From positions 1 through 12,235 of the forward strand of contig QMXU01000016.1 in assembly GCA_003662305.1 (NCBI GenBank): a DNA stretch of 12,235 nt, given 5' to 3'. The notes under the pieces are model-generated. The model was not told where the DNA came from, searched no databases, and worked only from the letters and a program-made list of their open reading frames with translations. Position numbers and translations under genes: made by a program. Source of the DNA: Candidatus Hecatellales archaeon (lineage in GTDB: Archaea; Thermoproteota; Bathyarchaeia; Hecatellales; Hecatellaceae). Positions 6,716 to 12,235 of this stretch are shown here, piece by piece. Positions within the stretch are counted from its first letter, which is position 1; each line of letters opens with the position of its first letter.

Positions 6716-6764
6716 ATCCGTCCCTTGCTTCCTTAGTTATACCCATTAGTTTGCATCTAAGCGG

Positions 6765-6778
6765 TATTTTAATTTTTT
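6765..6778 (-). promoter_or_regulatory. TATA-like element of the livHMGF operon
   Basis: On the minus strand this reads AAAAAATTAAAATA, about 50 bases before the livH start. That would give a start near 6744 and a leader of about 30 bases. It is the best A/T-rich element on that strand in the divergent region. Confidence 0.5.
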
Positions 6779-6800
6779 GCATCCACTTTCACCGCAAAAT

Positions 6801-6868
6801 CCCCATTTTACCCCTTAATTTTAGTTACTCCCTAGTTAACGGTATCTGATAATCGCAATAAAATGGGG
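6801..6868. repeat. 10-bp inverted repeat in the livH/binding-protein promoter region
   Basis: CCCCATTTTA (6801-6810) and TAAAATGGGG (6859-6868) are exact inverted copies separated by 48 bases. The left copy is itself part of a near-palindrome, AAAATCCCCATTTT. The placement between two divergent promoters suggests a pair of binding sites for one regulator. Confidence 0.5.
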
Positions 6869-6894
6869 CGTAAACGTTATCTTTTGTGGAAAGT

Positions 6895-6903
6895 CTTAAA
6901 TAG
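6895..6903 (+). promoter_or_regulatory. TATA-like element of the binding-protein gene
   Basis: CTTAAATAG is an archaeal TATA-like sequence about 45 bases before the TTG start. It predicts transcription starting near 6925 and a short leader holding the GGTGA ribosome site. Confidence 0.55.
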
Positions 6904-6922
6904 TTTTTCCTAGAAGGAAAAA
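6904..6922. promoter_or_regulatory. Inverted repeat TTTTTCC-N5-GGAAAAA, possible operator
   Basis: A perfect 7-bp dyad with a 5-base centre directly follows the TATA element and overlaps the expected start. Another GGAA lies at 6888-6891, on the other side of the TATA box. A repressor bound here would block transcription of the binding protein. Confidence 0.45.
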
Positions 6923-6942
6923 ACAAAAAGGGTGAAAAAGCT

Positions 6943-8451
6943 TTGGGTGAAAATGCAACTGGAAGACGGAACTTTCTGAAGTACGTAGCAACAGCCGTCG
7001 TCTGCGGTGTCGTTGCTGGTGTTGGAGGATACTTTAGCGGTGCCGCTGCAGTTCCACCTCCAAAAACTGTGACCACAACCGTGACTACCGCCGCCGCTGC
7101 TGGCGCCCCCAAAACCGTGACCACAACCGCAACGGTGACCGAGACTGTAGCCAAAACCGTGACTACAACTGTTCCAGGAGTTACCAAGCCTCAAGGTGAA
7201 CCTTGGATAGTAGGCTGGCTTGGAGGATACGGCCTAGACTTCCCAGCAGGCAGCAGAAGAGGACTTGAACTTGCCATCGAAGAAATCAACGAGGCAGGAG
7301 GAGTTCTGGGCAGACCTCTGAAAATGGTAACCGTAGACACCAAGCAGGACGTGGAGGAAGGCGTTAAAGCCTACGACTTCCTAGCCGAAACCGCGAAGGC
7401 GGACATTATTCTTTCAGGTGCCGTTGACGACGTTTCAAATGTGTTCGTCGCACGAGTGCCAGAATACAGGATACCTACCATAGAAACCTGGACAACCTCC
7501 GCCACAGCTATAGGAAAGGTTGCAGAAGACTACGACAGCTATAAGCCCTACTTCCTACCTACCACCAACGACTTCCACTTCGCACACGCCATGGGACTCT
7601 TCCTTAAAGAGGTTTTCATGGACAAGATGGGCTACACCAAGTGTGTGCTCCTCTACGAGGACACCTCCTTCGGACATAACGTAGCCGACTGGTTCAAAGA
7701 GGCAATCGCCCCAAGCGCTGGCGTGGAAGTAGTTGACGAAGTAGTCTACGACATAGAATGTATGGACTTCAGCCCGCACTTCGCTAGGTGTAAGGCTTCC
7801 GGCGCCGACTTCATACACCTCATAGCATCCGTAAGGGTGCTGCCCATAGCAACACAGTACGTAGAACTCAAGGTGTCCCTCCCAATAGAAGGCTGCATCG
7901 TAGCAGCACAGTTTGACGAGTGGTGGGAGGACACCGGAGGAAGAGGCTGGGGCTTCGTTCACATGCACTACCCACCCACCTCCTATGGCAAACTTGACGA
8001 ATGGAGCAAGAGAACCCTAGAAAAGTACAGAGCCAAATACGGCAACTCCCGTCCAAGGAACATATACTGCGCCGGATGGCAGGCCTACTACATGATGCAC
8101 TTTGCAGCCCGTGCGGCTGAGCGTGCTGGAGGTTTCTCCCGCCCCAAGCCAGGCCAGCCTGTTGACGAAAGCCTCCTAGACGCCTTCATAGAGGAAATGG
8201 AGAACAGCGTGCTTGTTTCCGGCTACCTAGAGGACAGAAGACCCTGCTGGAAGTTCTGCTTTCAGAAACCTGGAGAAAAAGACCCGTACATCGGCGGAGA
8301 ATGGCCGCACTGTGCACGGTATGACCCAACGGGTGTAGACGGGCTCTGCGAAGTATACCATGAATGGTTCCCAGACGGGAAGAACTACTGCATCTGGCCT
8401 GAGAGATACGCTCTAAAAGAGTTCGTTCCACCTTCAGAGTTCATGAAGTAA
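6943..8451 (+). CDS. ABC importer substrate-binding protein, Tat-like signal, branched-chain amino acid type
   Basis: This 502-residue extracytoplasmic type I periplasmic-binding-fold protein (LivK/AmiC-like) captures the substrate for the divergent livHMGF importer. The TTG start is fixed by GGTGA at 6931-6935, seven bases upstream. Residues 7-14 (GRRNFLKY) plus the hydrophobic stretch ATAVVCGVVAGVGGYF look like a twin-arginine signal or N-terminal anchor. Residues 38-80 are a low-complexity Pro/Thr/Val/Ala tether built from PKTVTTT-like units, common in archaeal binding proteins held to the membrane. The binding domain starts at about 87 (WIVGWLGG) and includes GLELAIEEINEAGGVLGRPL, typical of the family. 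It is longer than bacterial LivK and has ten cysteines after the signal, five of them near the C-terminus. The substrate is not predictable from the sequence. Confidence 0.92.
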   Translation: MGENATGRRNFLKYVATAVVCGVVAGVGGYFSGAAAVPPPKTVTTTVTTAAAAGAPKTVTTTATVTETVAKTVTTTVPGVTKPQGEPWIVGWLGGYGLDFPAGSRRGLELAIEEINEAGGVLGRPLKMVTVDTKQDVEEGVKAYDFLAETAKADIILSGAVDDVSNVFVARVPEYRIPTIETWTTSATAIGKVAEDYDSYKPYFLPTTNDFHFAHAMGLFLKEVFMDKMGYTKCVLLYEDTSFGHNVADWFKEAIAPSAGVEVVDEVVYDIECMDFSPHFARCKASGADFIHLIASVRVLPIATQYVELKVSLPIEGCIVAAQFDEWWEDTGGRGWGFVHMHYPPTSYGKLDEWSKRTLEKYRAKYGNSRPRNIYCAGWQAYYMMHFAARAAERAGGFSRPKPGQPVDESLLDAFIEEMENSVLVSGYLEDRRPCWKFCFQKPGEKDPYIGGEWPHCARYDPTGVDGLCEVYHEWFPDGKNYCIWPERYALKEFVPPSEFMK

Positions 8452-8472
8452 AACCAAAAACACCTTTCTACC

Positions 8473-8502
8473 TTTCCCCTTATTTTTTGAGGGAAGAAAA
8501 AA
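8473..8502. terminator. Bidirectional terminator between convergent genes
   Basis: The 71-base gap between two converging genes holds a T6 run on the plus strand (8483-8488) and an A6 run (8497-8502) that is T6 on the minus strand. TTTCCC (8473-8478) and GGGAAG (8491-8496) can form a short stem. This suits T-run termination from both sides. Confidence 0.55.
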
Positions 8503-8522
8503 TTTTGTGAGCTGTAGGATTG

Positions 8523-9173
8523 CTATTTCGGCTTAAGCAGGTTTTTTACGAGGTTCACAGCTGCACTTGCGTCTTCTCCCCAGCCGTCAGCACCTATCTT
8601 CCTAGCGAATTCACGACTTGTCGGCGCTCCTCCAATTATCACTTTAATTTTATCTCTCAAACCCTCTTTTTCAAGCATTTCTATGCATTTATGCATGTTA
8701 GGCATGGTGGTGGTCATAAGGGCGGAAAGCCCTACGATGTCAGGGCTCATCTCTTTAACTGTTTCAACAATCTTGGTTAGGGGTACGTCTTTTCCGAGGT
8801 CTACCACCTTGAAGCCTGCAGCCTCCAGCATGGTTTTAACCAGGTTTTTACCTATCTCGTGGATGTCCCCTTCAACCACACCCAGCACCACGGTTCCTGT
8901 TACCTCCGATTTTTCGACTTTCACGTAGGGCTTAAGAATTTCTATGGCAGCCATCATGGCTTGGGCGGATAGAAGCACATGTGGCACGTAGTATTCACCC
9001 TTCTCGAACTTGTCGCCCACGATTTTCATTCCTTCAGCACATCCGTTTGCGATAGCCTCGTTTGCTTCTATATTGTTTTCTAAGGCTGTTTTAGCCCATT
9101 TTTTACATCCTTCAACGTCTCCTTTAATCACGCATTCGGAAAGTTTAGCTAAAATTTCATTTTTACTTGGCAT
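8523..9173 (-). CDS. Corrinoid (B12-binding) methyltransfer protein, MtbC/MttC type
   Basis: This 216-residue protein carries the cobalamin that is methylated by a substrate-specific methyltransferase and demethylated by an MtaA/MtbA-type enzyme. Residues 1-90 form the helical Met-synthase-type cap domain (KFEKGEYYVPHVLLSAQAM). The Rossmann B12 domain follows, with the lower-ligand motif EGDIHEIGKN (His105 in DxHxxG, 103-108), then GLSALMTTTM (SxL at 150-152) and GGAPTS (181-186). Length and motifs match the methylamine, methanol and methoxy-compound corrinoid proteins; the group cannot be assigned to one substrate by eye. It lies 12 bases after the upstream methyltransferase gene with a strong GGAGGGG site, so the two are probably co-transcribed. 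Confidence 0.95.
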   Translation of the reverse strand: MPSKNEILAKLSECVIKGDVEGCKKWAKTALENNIEANEAIANGCAEGMKIVGDKFEKGEYYVPHVLLSAQAMMAAIEILKPYVKVEKSEVTGTVVLGVVEGDIHEIGKNLVKTMLEAAGFKVVDLGKDVPLTKIVETVKEMSPDIVGLSALMTTTMPNMHKCIEMLEKEGLRDKIKVIIGGAPTSREFARKIGADGWGEDASAAVNLVKNLLKPK

Positions 9174-9185
9174 GTTTTCCCCTCC

Positions 9186-10202
9186 TTAAGCCCTAGCAGC
9201 CTTTATCATGGCGCTAACATTCTCCGGGGGGCTGCCTACAGGTATATCGCAGCCTGCCCCCAAAACAAACCGGTCTTCTCCAGCCTTTTTCACACAGTCA
9301 ATGGACAGTTCGTATACTTTCTCTGGGGTATCCTGTAGAAGCGCGGTGGTACTTACGTTCCCAAGGATTATGGTGGCGTCCATGCTCTGCTTAGCCTGAA
9401 GCAGGTCTACCGCCGTGTCAACACTCATGAGGTGAGGTTTAACTTCGTCTTGAATCATCTTAAGCCTGTCTGCACCCTTCAACAGGTCTCCGCAGATGTG
9501 AACCAGCACCCACAGGTTTTTCTCCTTGGTTTTCTGGCTGAGAACTTTCAGGTATGGAAGTGAAAACTCTTTGAACTGGTCAGGGGATATGAGGTCTCCA
9601 GACGCTGTTGGGTCACACCAAAACACGGCTTCAAAGCCTTTCTCAACCGTCAAATCCAAGTATTCAAGCAAAACTTCTGTGGTGAACTTCAGCAGACGGT
9701 GGACGTCGGCGGGGTTAAGCATCATGTCTACGAGCAGGCTTTCCACTCCCCTAAGTTCCCCGGCCAGCGTGAAGGGAGATGGCATGGTGATGTAGGTGAA
9801 ATGCTGCCTGCCGATTTTGTCTCTTAAAGCTTCCGCAACTTCGTAGTCGAAGACGGTTCTCGCATGCTTCCTGATGTCCGGGACCTCCAGCTTGTCAACG
9901 TCTTCAAGAGATTTCACGATGTTTTCGCTGGTTATGGGGTTGCCTTTCTCTGGAAAATCCACTTTACACCCTAACGCTTCTACGGGAACAAGCCAGTCCC
10001 ATAGCACTTCTATCCCGTCGAAGGTGCACTGCTCTAAAACTTTAAGCTGCGCACTAGCAGTCTTCGAAACATCCTTAAAGGATTGGGGTGTAGTAAGACC
10101 TGCAACGTCAAGCGCCCAGAAGCCTTGGAAAGGAGGCATCACAGGGACAACATCGGTTTTCCCGCTTTTCAAGATCGCTTCTAAATGTTCCCGTGGAAGC
10201 AT
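9186..10202 (-). CDS. UroD-fold corrinoid methyltransferase (possible MT1 demethylase or MtaA-like)
   Basis: This 338-residue protein belongs to the uroporphyrinogen decarboxylase superfamily, in the branch of methylcobamide methyltransferases (MtaA/MtbA/CmuA and O-demethylase components). Visible hallmarks are the early VPVMPPFQG, TMPSPFTLAGEL (139-150), DPTASGDLISPDQFKEF (197-213), the probable zinc-binding HICGD (His235, Cys237) and the third ligand in GAGCDIP (Cys318). True UroD lacks this His-x-Cys...Cys set, so heme synthesis is unlikely. It is followed by the corrinoid-protein gene in one operon, so the corrinoid protein is its likely partner. It may be the enzyme that removes the methyl group from the substrate (MT1), leaving the MtaA-like role to the protein at 10380; that division is inference. 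Start ATG 10202 has only a weak ribosome site. Confidence 0.88.
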   Translation of the reverse strand: MLPREHLEAILKSGKTDVVPVMPPFQGFWALDVAGLTTPQSFKDVSKTASAQLKVLEQCTFDGIEVLWDWLVPVEALGCKVDFPEKGNPITSENIVKSLEDVDKLEVPDIRKHARTVFDYEVAEALRDKIGRQHFTYITMPSPFTLAGELRGVESLLVDMMLNPADVHRLLKFTTEVLLEYLDLTVEKGFEAVFWCDPTASGDLISPDQFKEFSLPYLKVLSQKTKEKNLWVLVHICGDLLKGADRLKMIQDEVKPHLMSVDTAVDLLQAKQSMDATIILGNVSTTALLQDTPEKVYELSIDCVKKAGEDRFVLGAGCDIPVGSPPENVSAMIKAARA

Positions 10203-10232
10203 GATTCTTCACAGCTACCCTTAAATTTTTTT

Positions 10233-10245
10233 CTCTTAATAAGAG
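10233..10245. promoter_or_regulatory. 13-bp dyad CTCTTAATAAGAG, minus-gene side
   Basis: A perfect inverted repeat (CTCTTA-A-TAAGAG) lies 30 bases from the start codon of the minus-strand methyltransferase, close to where its transcript should begin. It shares the core TTAATAA with a second dyad at 10343-10355. Confidence 0.45.
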
Positions 10246-10324
10246 TTTCTATTCTACATCGTTTTCTAAACTTTTCACGTTGATAATTCCCGCTTCCAGG
10301 CGAAAGTAGACGGGTTTTACGCCT

Positions 10325-10333
10325 AAAAATTTA
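10325..10333 (+). promoter_or_regulatory. A/T-rich TATA-like element of the plus-strand methyltransferase
   Basis: AAAAATTTA lies 46 bases before GTG 10380. It predicts a start near 10355, on top of the dyad at 10343-10355. The same nonamer occurs upstream of the FAD oxidase at 11440-11448. Confidence 0.45.
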
Positions 10334-10342
10334 TGAGGTTTG

Positions 10343-10355
10343 ACTTTAATAAAGT
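10343..10355. promoter_or_regulatory. 13-bp dyad ACTTTAATAAAGT, plus-gene side
   Basis: A perfect inverted repeat (ACTTTA-A-TAAAGT) lies 24 bases before the plus-strand methyltransferase start, mirroring the position of the dyad at 10233-10245. The pair could be operators for shared control of the divergent methyltransferase genes. Confidence 0.45.
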
Positions 10356-10379
10356 AGTAAAACCAGAGGATAATGAAGG

Positions 10380-11390
10380 GTGGAAGGATTGTCGCTGAAG
10401 GACAGGCTGCTGAACGCTCTTCTGCTTAAAAATGTGGATCGTGTTCCAGCTCTAAGCGTAACCCAGACTGGAACCTTGGAGCTTATGAAGGAAAGTAATG
10501 CCTACTGGCCTGTCGCCCACAGGAAAGCAGAAGAGATGGCTAAGCTTGCCTATGCCGCTTACAGTGTCGCCGGGCTTGAAGCTGTCCGTGTCCCCTTCGG
10601 AATCTACGCTGAAGCGGAAGCTTTAGGATGCGAAATAGACTACCATGAAGGTGAAACTGACCGCACCCCCACCGTGGTTAAACCTGCAAGCGACCCTGAA
10701 AAGGTTGAGCCTGTTGACCCCGCTACAGGCGTGATGGGCGCAGTAATCGAAGCCACGAAAATCCTGAAAAGCCAGGTTGGAGAAGAGGTTCCCGTCATAG
10801 CAGGAGTCACCGGACCTTTCACTTTAACATGCTATGTCTACGGCGTGGAGAAAGCCATGGTCGCCCTGATTACTGAACCTGAAAAAGTGGAAGGCGTTCT
10901 AACCGTAAGTTCACGGTTTCTCTTAGACTACTGCAAGCTTCTAGTTGAAGCTGGAGCAGACATCATTTCGCTTCTGGAGCCAACCTCCTCCATTATAGGC
11001 CCAGACCTTTTTGAAAAGTTCAACCTCGAGTACATAAGAACTATCGCCAACGGAATCAAAGCCTTGACCGTAGTTCACATCTGCGGGGACAGCGCTCCCC
11101 TAGTCTCCATGATCGCTGAAAGCGGCGTTAAAGGGTTAAGCGTCGACCAGAAAGTAAGCATAGCCGAAGCGAAAAAGCTTGCCAAAGATAAAATAGCCAT
11201 AATAGGAAACGTGGATCCCGTGGGAGTACTGCAGGACGGAGACCCCTTCCAGGTTGAATCTGAAAGCAGGCGGATAATAAAGGAAGGAGTGAACGTTCTC
11301 GCACCCGGCTGCGGGCTTTCACCTTACACACCCACAATAAACCTTAAAGTTATGGTTAAAACCGCCAGAACCATGCAAGTTGAAGCCTAA
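10380..11390 (+). CDS. Methylcobamide methyltransferase, MtaA/MtbA type (UroD fold)
   Basis: This 336-residue protein resembles methylcobamide:coenzyme M methyltransferases. The TIM-barrel motifs are in order: VPALSVTQTG, VTGPFTLTCYVYG (143-155), EPTSSIIGPDLFEKF (200-214), the zinc pair in HICGD (His233, Cys235), GLSVDQKVSI (252-261), IIGNVDPVGVL (275-284) and the third zinc ligand in APGCGLSPYTP (Cys311). The GNVDP and APGCG..P.TP forms are especially like MtaA/MtbA. It would take the methyl group from the corrinoid protein at 8523-9173 and pass it to a thiol such as coenzyme M, or to a pterin in a non-methanogen. GTG 10380 has AGAGGA 10 bases upstream; TTG 10389 is an alternative. It is divergent from its paralogue with a 177-base gap. 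Confidence 0.9.
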   Translation: MEGLSLKDRLLNALLLKNVDRVPALSVTQTGTLELMKESNAYWPVAHRKAEEMAKLAYAAYSVAGLEAVRVPFGIYAEAEALGCEIDYHEGETDRTPTVVKPASDPEKVEPVDPATGVMGAVIEATKILKSQVGEEVPVIAGVTGPFTLTCYVYGVEKAMVALITEPEKVEGVLTVSSRFLLDYCKLLVEAGADIISLLEPTSSIIGPDLFEKFNLEYIRTIANGIKALTVVHICGDSAPLVSMIAESGVKGLSVDQKVSIAEAKKLAKDKIAIIGNVDPVGVLQDGDPFQVESESRRIIKEGVNVLAPGCGLSPYTPTINLKVMVKTARTMQVEA

Positions 11391-11463
11391 AATAGGCAAA
11401 AATCTCAACTTTTCGCGGAGAATAAGCGGTTTCCAGCGTAAAAATTTAGGTTTAGAGGGAAAT

Positions 11464-11473
11464 TTTTTATATC
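11464..11473 (+). promoter_or_regulatory. TATA box of the FAD-linked oxidase gene
   Basis: TTTTTATATC is a good archaeal TATA element. It predicts a start near 11495 and a leader of about 28 bases that ends in the strong ribosome site GGAGAGGAGG (11509-11518). The rest of 11391-11463 has no gene. Confidence 0.6.
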
Positions 11474-11522
11474 CTTACCATGATAACCTTCTTTAGAAAT
11501 CGGTAAAAGGAGAGGAGGAAAT

Positions 11523-12235
11523 TTGGCTGGTTCTTTGGTGGAGAAAAAAACCGAACGCAACGATAAAATCTACGAAATCCTCTGCTCTATCGTTGGTTCA
11601 CGCCGCGTTTCAACGGACCCAGAAGAGTTATACCTCTACAGTTGGAGTTTCGTCAACGCCACCGATAAGCCAGGACGCTGCGACTACGTTGTCATGCCTG
11701 AAACCGTGGAAGAAGTGCAACAGATAGTTAAAACCGCTAATATCTACAAAATACCCATAACAGCCGCAGTTTCCCAGCTGAATTTCGGAGGTGTCGCAAC
11801 GCCGCGGACAGGAGGCATCTACATAGACCTGCGAAAAATGAACAGGGTGCTGGAAGTGGACGAAGACAGCATGTACGCCCTCATCGAGGGCGGAACCACA
11901 TGGTCAGACCTCAAAGGATACCTCGACAAGAACTATCCAGACCTTGTAGTTGGAATCACATGGTCGCCTCCTGGAACAGGCGTGGTGCCATGCGCCCTAG
12001 AGTCTGGCTTCGTCGACCTAAGCCTGCTTGGAGGATGTCTATCCGAATGGATCAACGGCTTAGAAGTAGTGCTGCCAACCGGGGAAATAGTTAAGACAGG
12101 TGTTGCCGCGTACACGGGAGGTAAACGGTGGTTCAGCCGGGCTCCCGGCCCCGACATAACAGGGCTGTTCATCGGCTGGGTTGGAAAGATGGGGATCGTG
12201 ACGAAAATGGCTATAAGGCTTTGGCCTAGGATGCC
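11523..12235 (+). CDS. FAD-linked oxidase, GlcD/VAO family (3' end outside window)
   Basis: 237 complete codons are visible, starting at TTG 11523, four bases after GGAGG, and the frame is still open at the right edge. The sequence is an FAD_binding_4 (PCMH-type) domain: VVMPETVEEVQQIVKTANIY near residues 56-75, the pyrophosphate-binding stretch reading AAVSQLNFGGVATP in place of the common GGGT form, YIDLRKMNRVLEVDEDS, and later GLEVVLPTGEIVKTG and GPDITGLFIGWVGKMGIVTK, which matches the GlcD region GPDLTGLF..GTLGI. Enzymes of this family oxidise 2-hydroxyacids, phenolic alcohols or sugars, often with an Fe-S partner. Direction and position suggest it may serve the same pathway as the methyltransferases, but it has its own promoter. 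The C-terminal catalytic half, which would identify the subfamily, is missing. Confidence 0.88.
   Translation, partial: MAGSLVEKKTERNDKIYEILCSIVGSRRVSTDPEELYLYSWSFVNATDKPGRCDYVVMPETVEEVQQIVKTANIYKIPITAAVSQLNFGGVATPRTGGIYIDLRKMNRVLEVDEDSMYALIEGGTTWSDLKGYLDKNYPDLVVGITWSPPGTGVVPCALESGFVDLSLLGGCLSEWINGLEVVLPTGEIVKTGVAAYTGGKRWFSRAPGPDITGLFIGWVGKMGIVTKMAIRLWPRM

Noticed and set aside
7041..7170. Repeated CAAAACCGTGAC-like units as a possible CRISPR or direct-repeat array
   Set aside because: The units are irregular, in frame with the binding-protein gene and explained by its PKTVTTT tether.
6825..7194. Minus-strand open frames rich in Val/Thr or Gly/Cys opposite the start of the binding protein
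   Set aside because: They are antisense images of the repetitive Pro/Thr/Val tether, with no ribosome site or family resemblance.
9186..10202. Uroporphyrinogen decarboxylase (hemE) for heme or siroheme synthesis
   Set aside because: The His-x-Cys...Cys zinc set and the linked corrinoid-protein gene indicate a methyltransferase, and no tetrapyrrole genes are nearby.
11900..12172. Short open frames on both strands inside the FAD oxidase region
   Set aside because: The third frame, open from TTG 11523 to the right edge, has clear FAD-domain sequence; these are its shadows.

Overview
The window looks like a piece of an archaeal chromosome. The evidence is a tRNA-Glu gene with an 18-nt intron in the anticodon loop and an encoded CCA end, archaeal TATA-type promoters, GGTGA/GGAGG ribosome sites before TTG and GTG starts, an NrpR-type nitrogen regulator (an archaeal family), and MtaA/MtbA- and MtbC/MttC-type methyltransfer proteins. 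A mesophilic or moderately thermophilic anaerobe of the Bathyarchaeia type would fit, but that lineage is a guess from gene content.

Layout. (1) 1-160: a GC-rich perfect palindrome, a TATA element and tRNA-Glu(UUC). (2) 233-2237: a secreted surface protein (signal peptide, Ig-like and regulatory-like beta domains, WD40/PQQ-like propeller, C-terminal dockerin), split by one frameshift at an A6/T6 site. (3) 2470-3484: an NrpR regulator (winged helix plus DUF128 domain), split by two single-base losses in a G run and a C run. (4) 3459-6715, minus strand: a tight operon for a branched-chain-amino-acid-type ABC importer, livH-livM-livG-livF, whose end overlaps the end of nrpR. (5) 6943-8451, plus strand: the matching substrate-binding protein with a Tat-like signal, divergent from livH. 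(6) 8523-10202, minus strand: a two-gene operon with a UroD-fold methyltransferase followed by a corrinoid protein. (7) 10380-11390, plus strand: a second UroD-fold methyltransferase of the MtaA/MtbA type, divergent from the first. (8) 11523 to the right edge: an FAD-linked oxidase of the GlcD/VAO type, cut off by the window end.

How the genes may work together. The importer and its binding protein sit beside a three-protein corrinoid methyltransfer module and a flavin oxidase. A reasonable inference is uptake of a small methylated (possibly nitrogenous or methoxylated) compound, transfer of its methyl group to the corrinoid protein by one UroD-fold enzyme, and transfer onward to a thiol or pterin carrier by the other. 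NrpR next to the transporter suggests a link to nitrogen status. The substrate cannot be read from the sequence.

The strongest points for follow-up are the three homopolymer frameshifts in two adjacent genes, the asymmetric ATP sites predicted for LivF/LivG, paired dyad-symmetric elements in both divergent promoter regions, and two UroD-family paralogues that may be MT1 and MT2 of one pathway.
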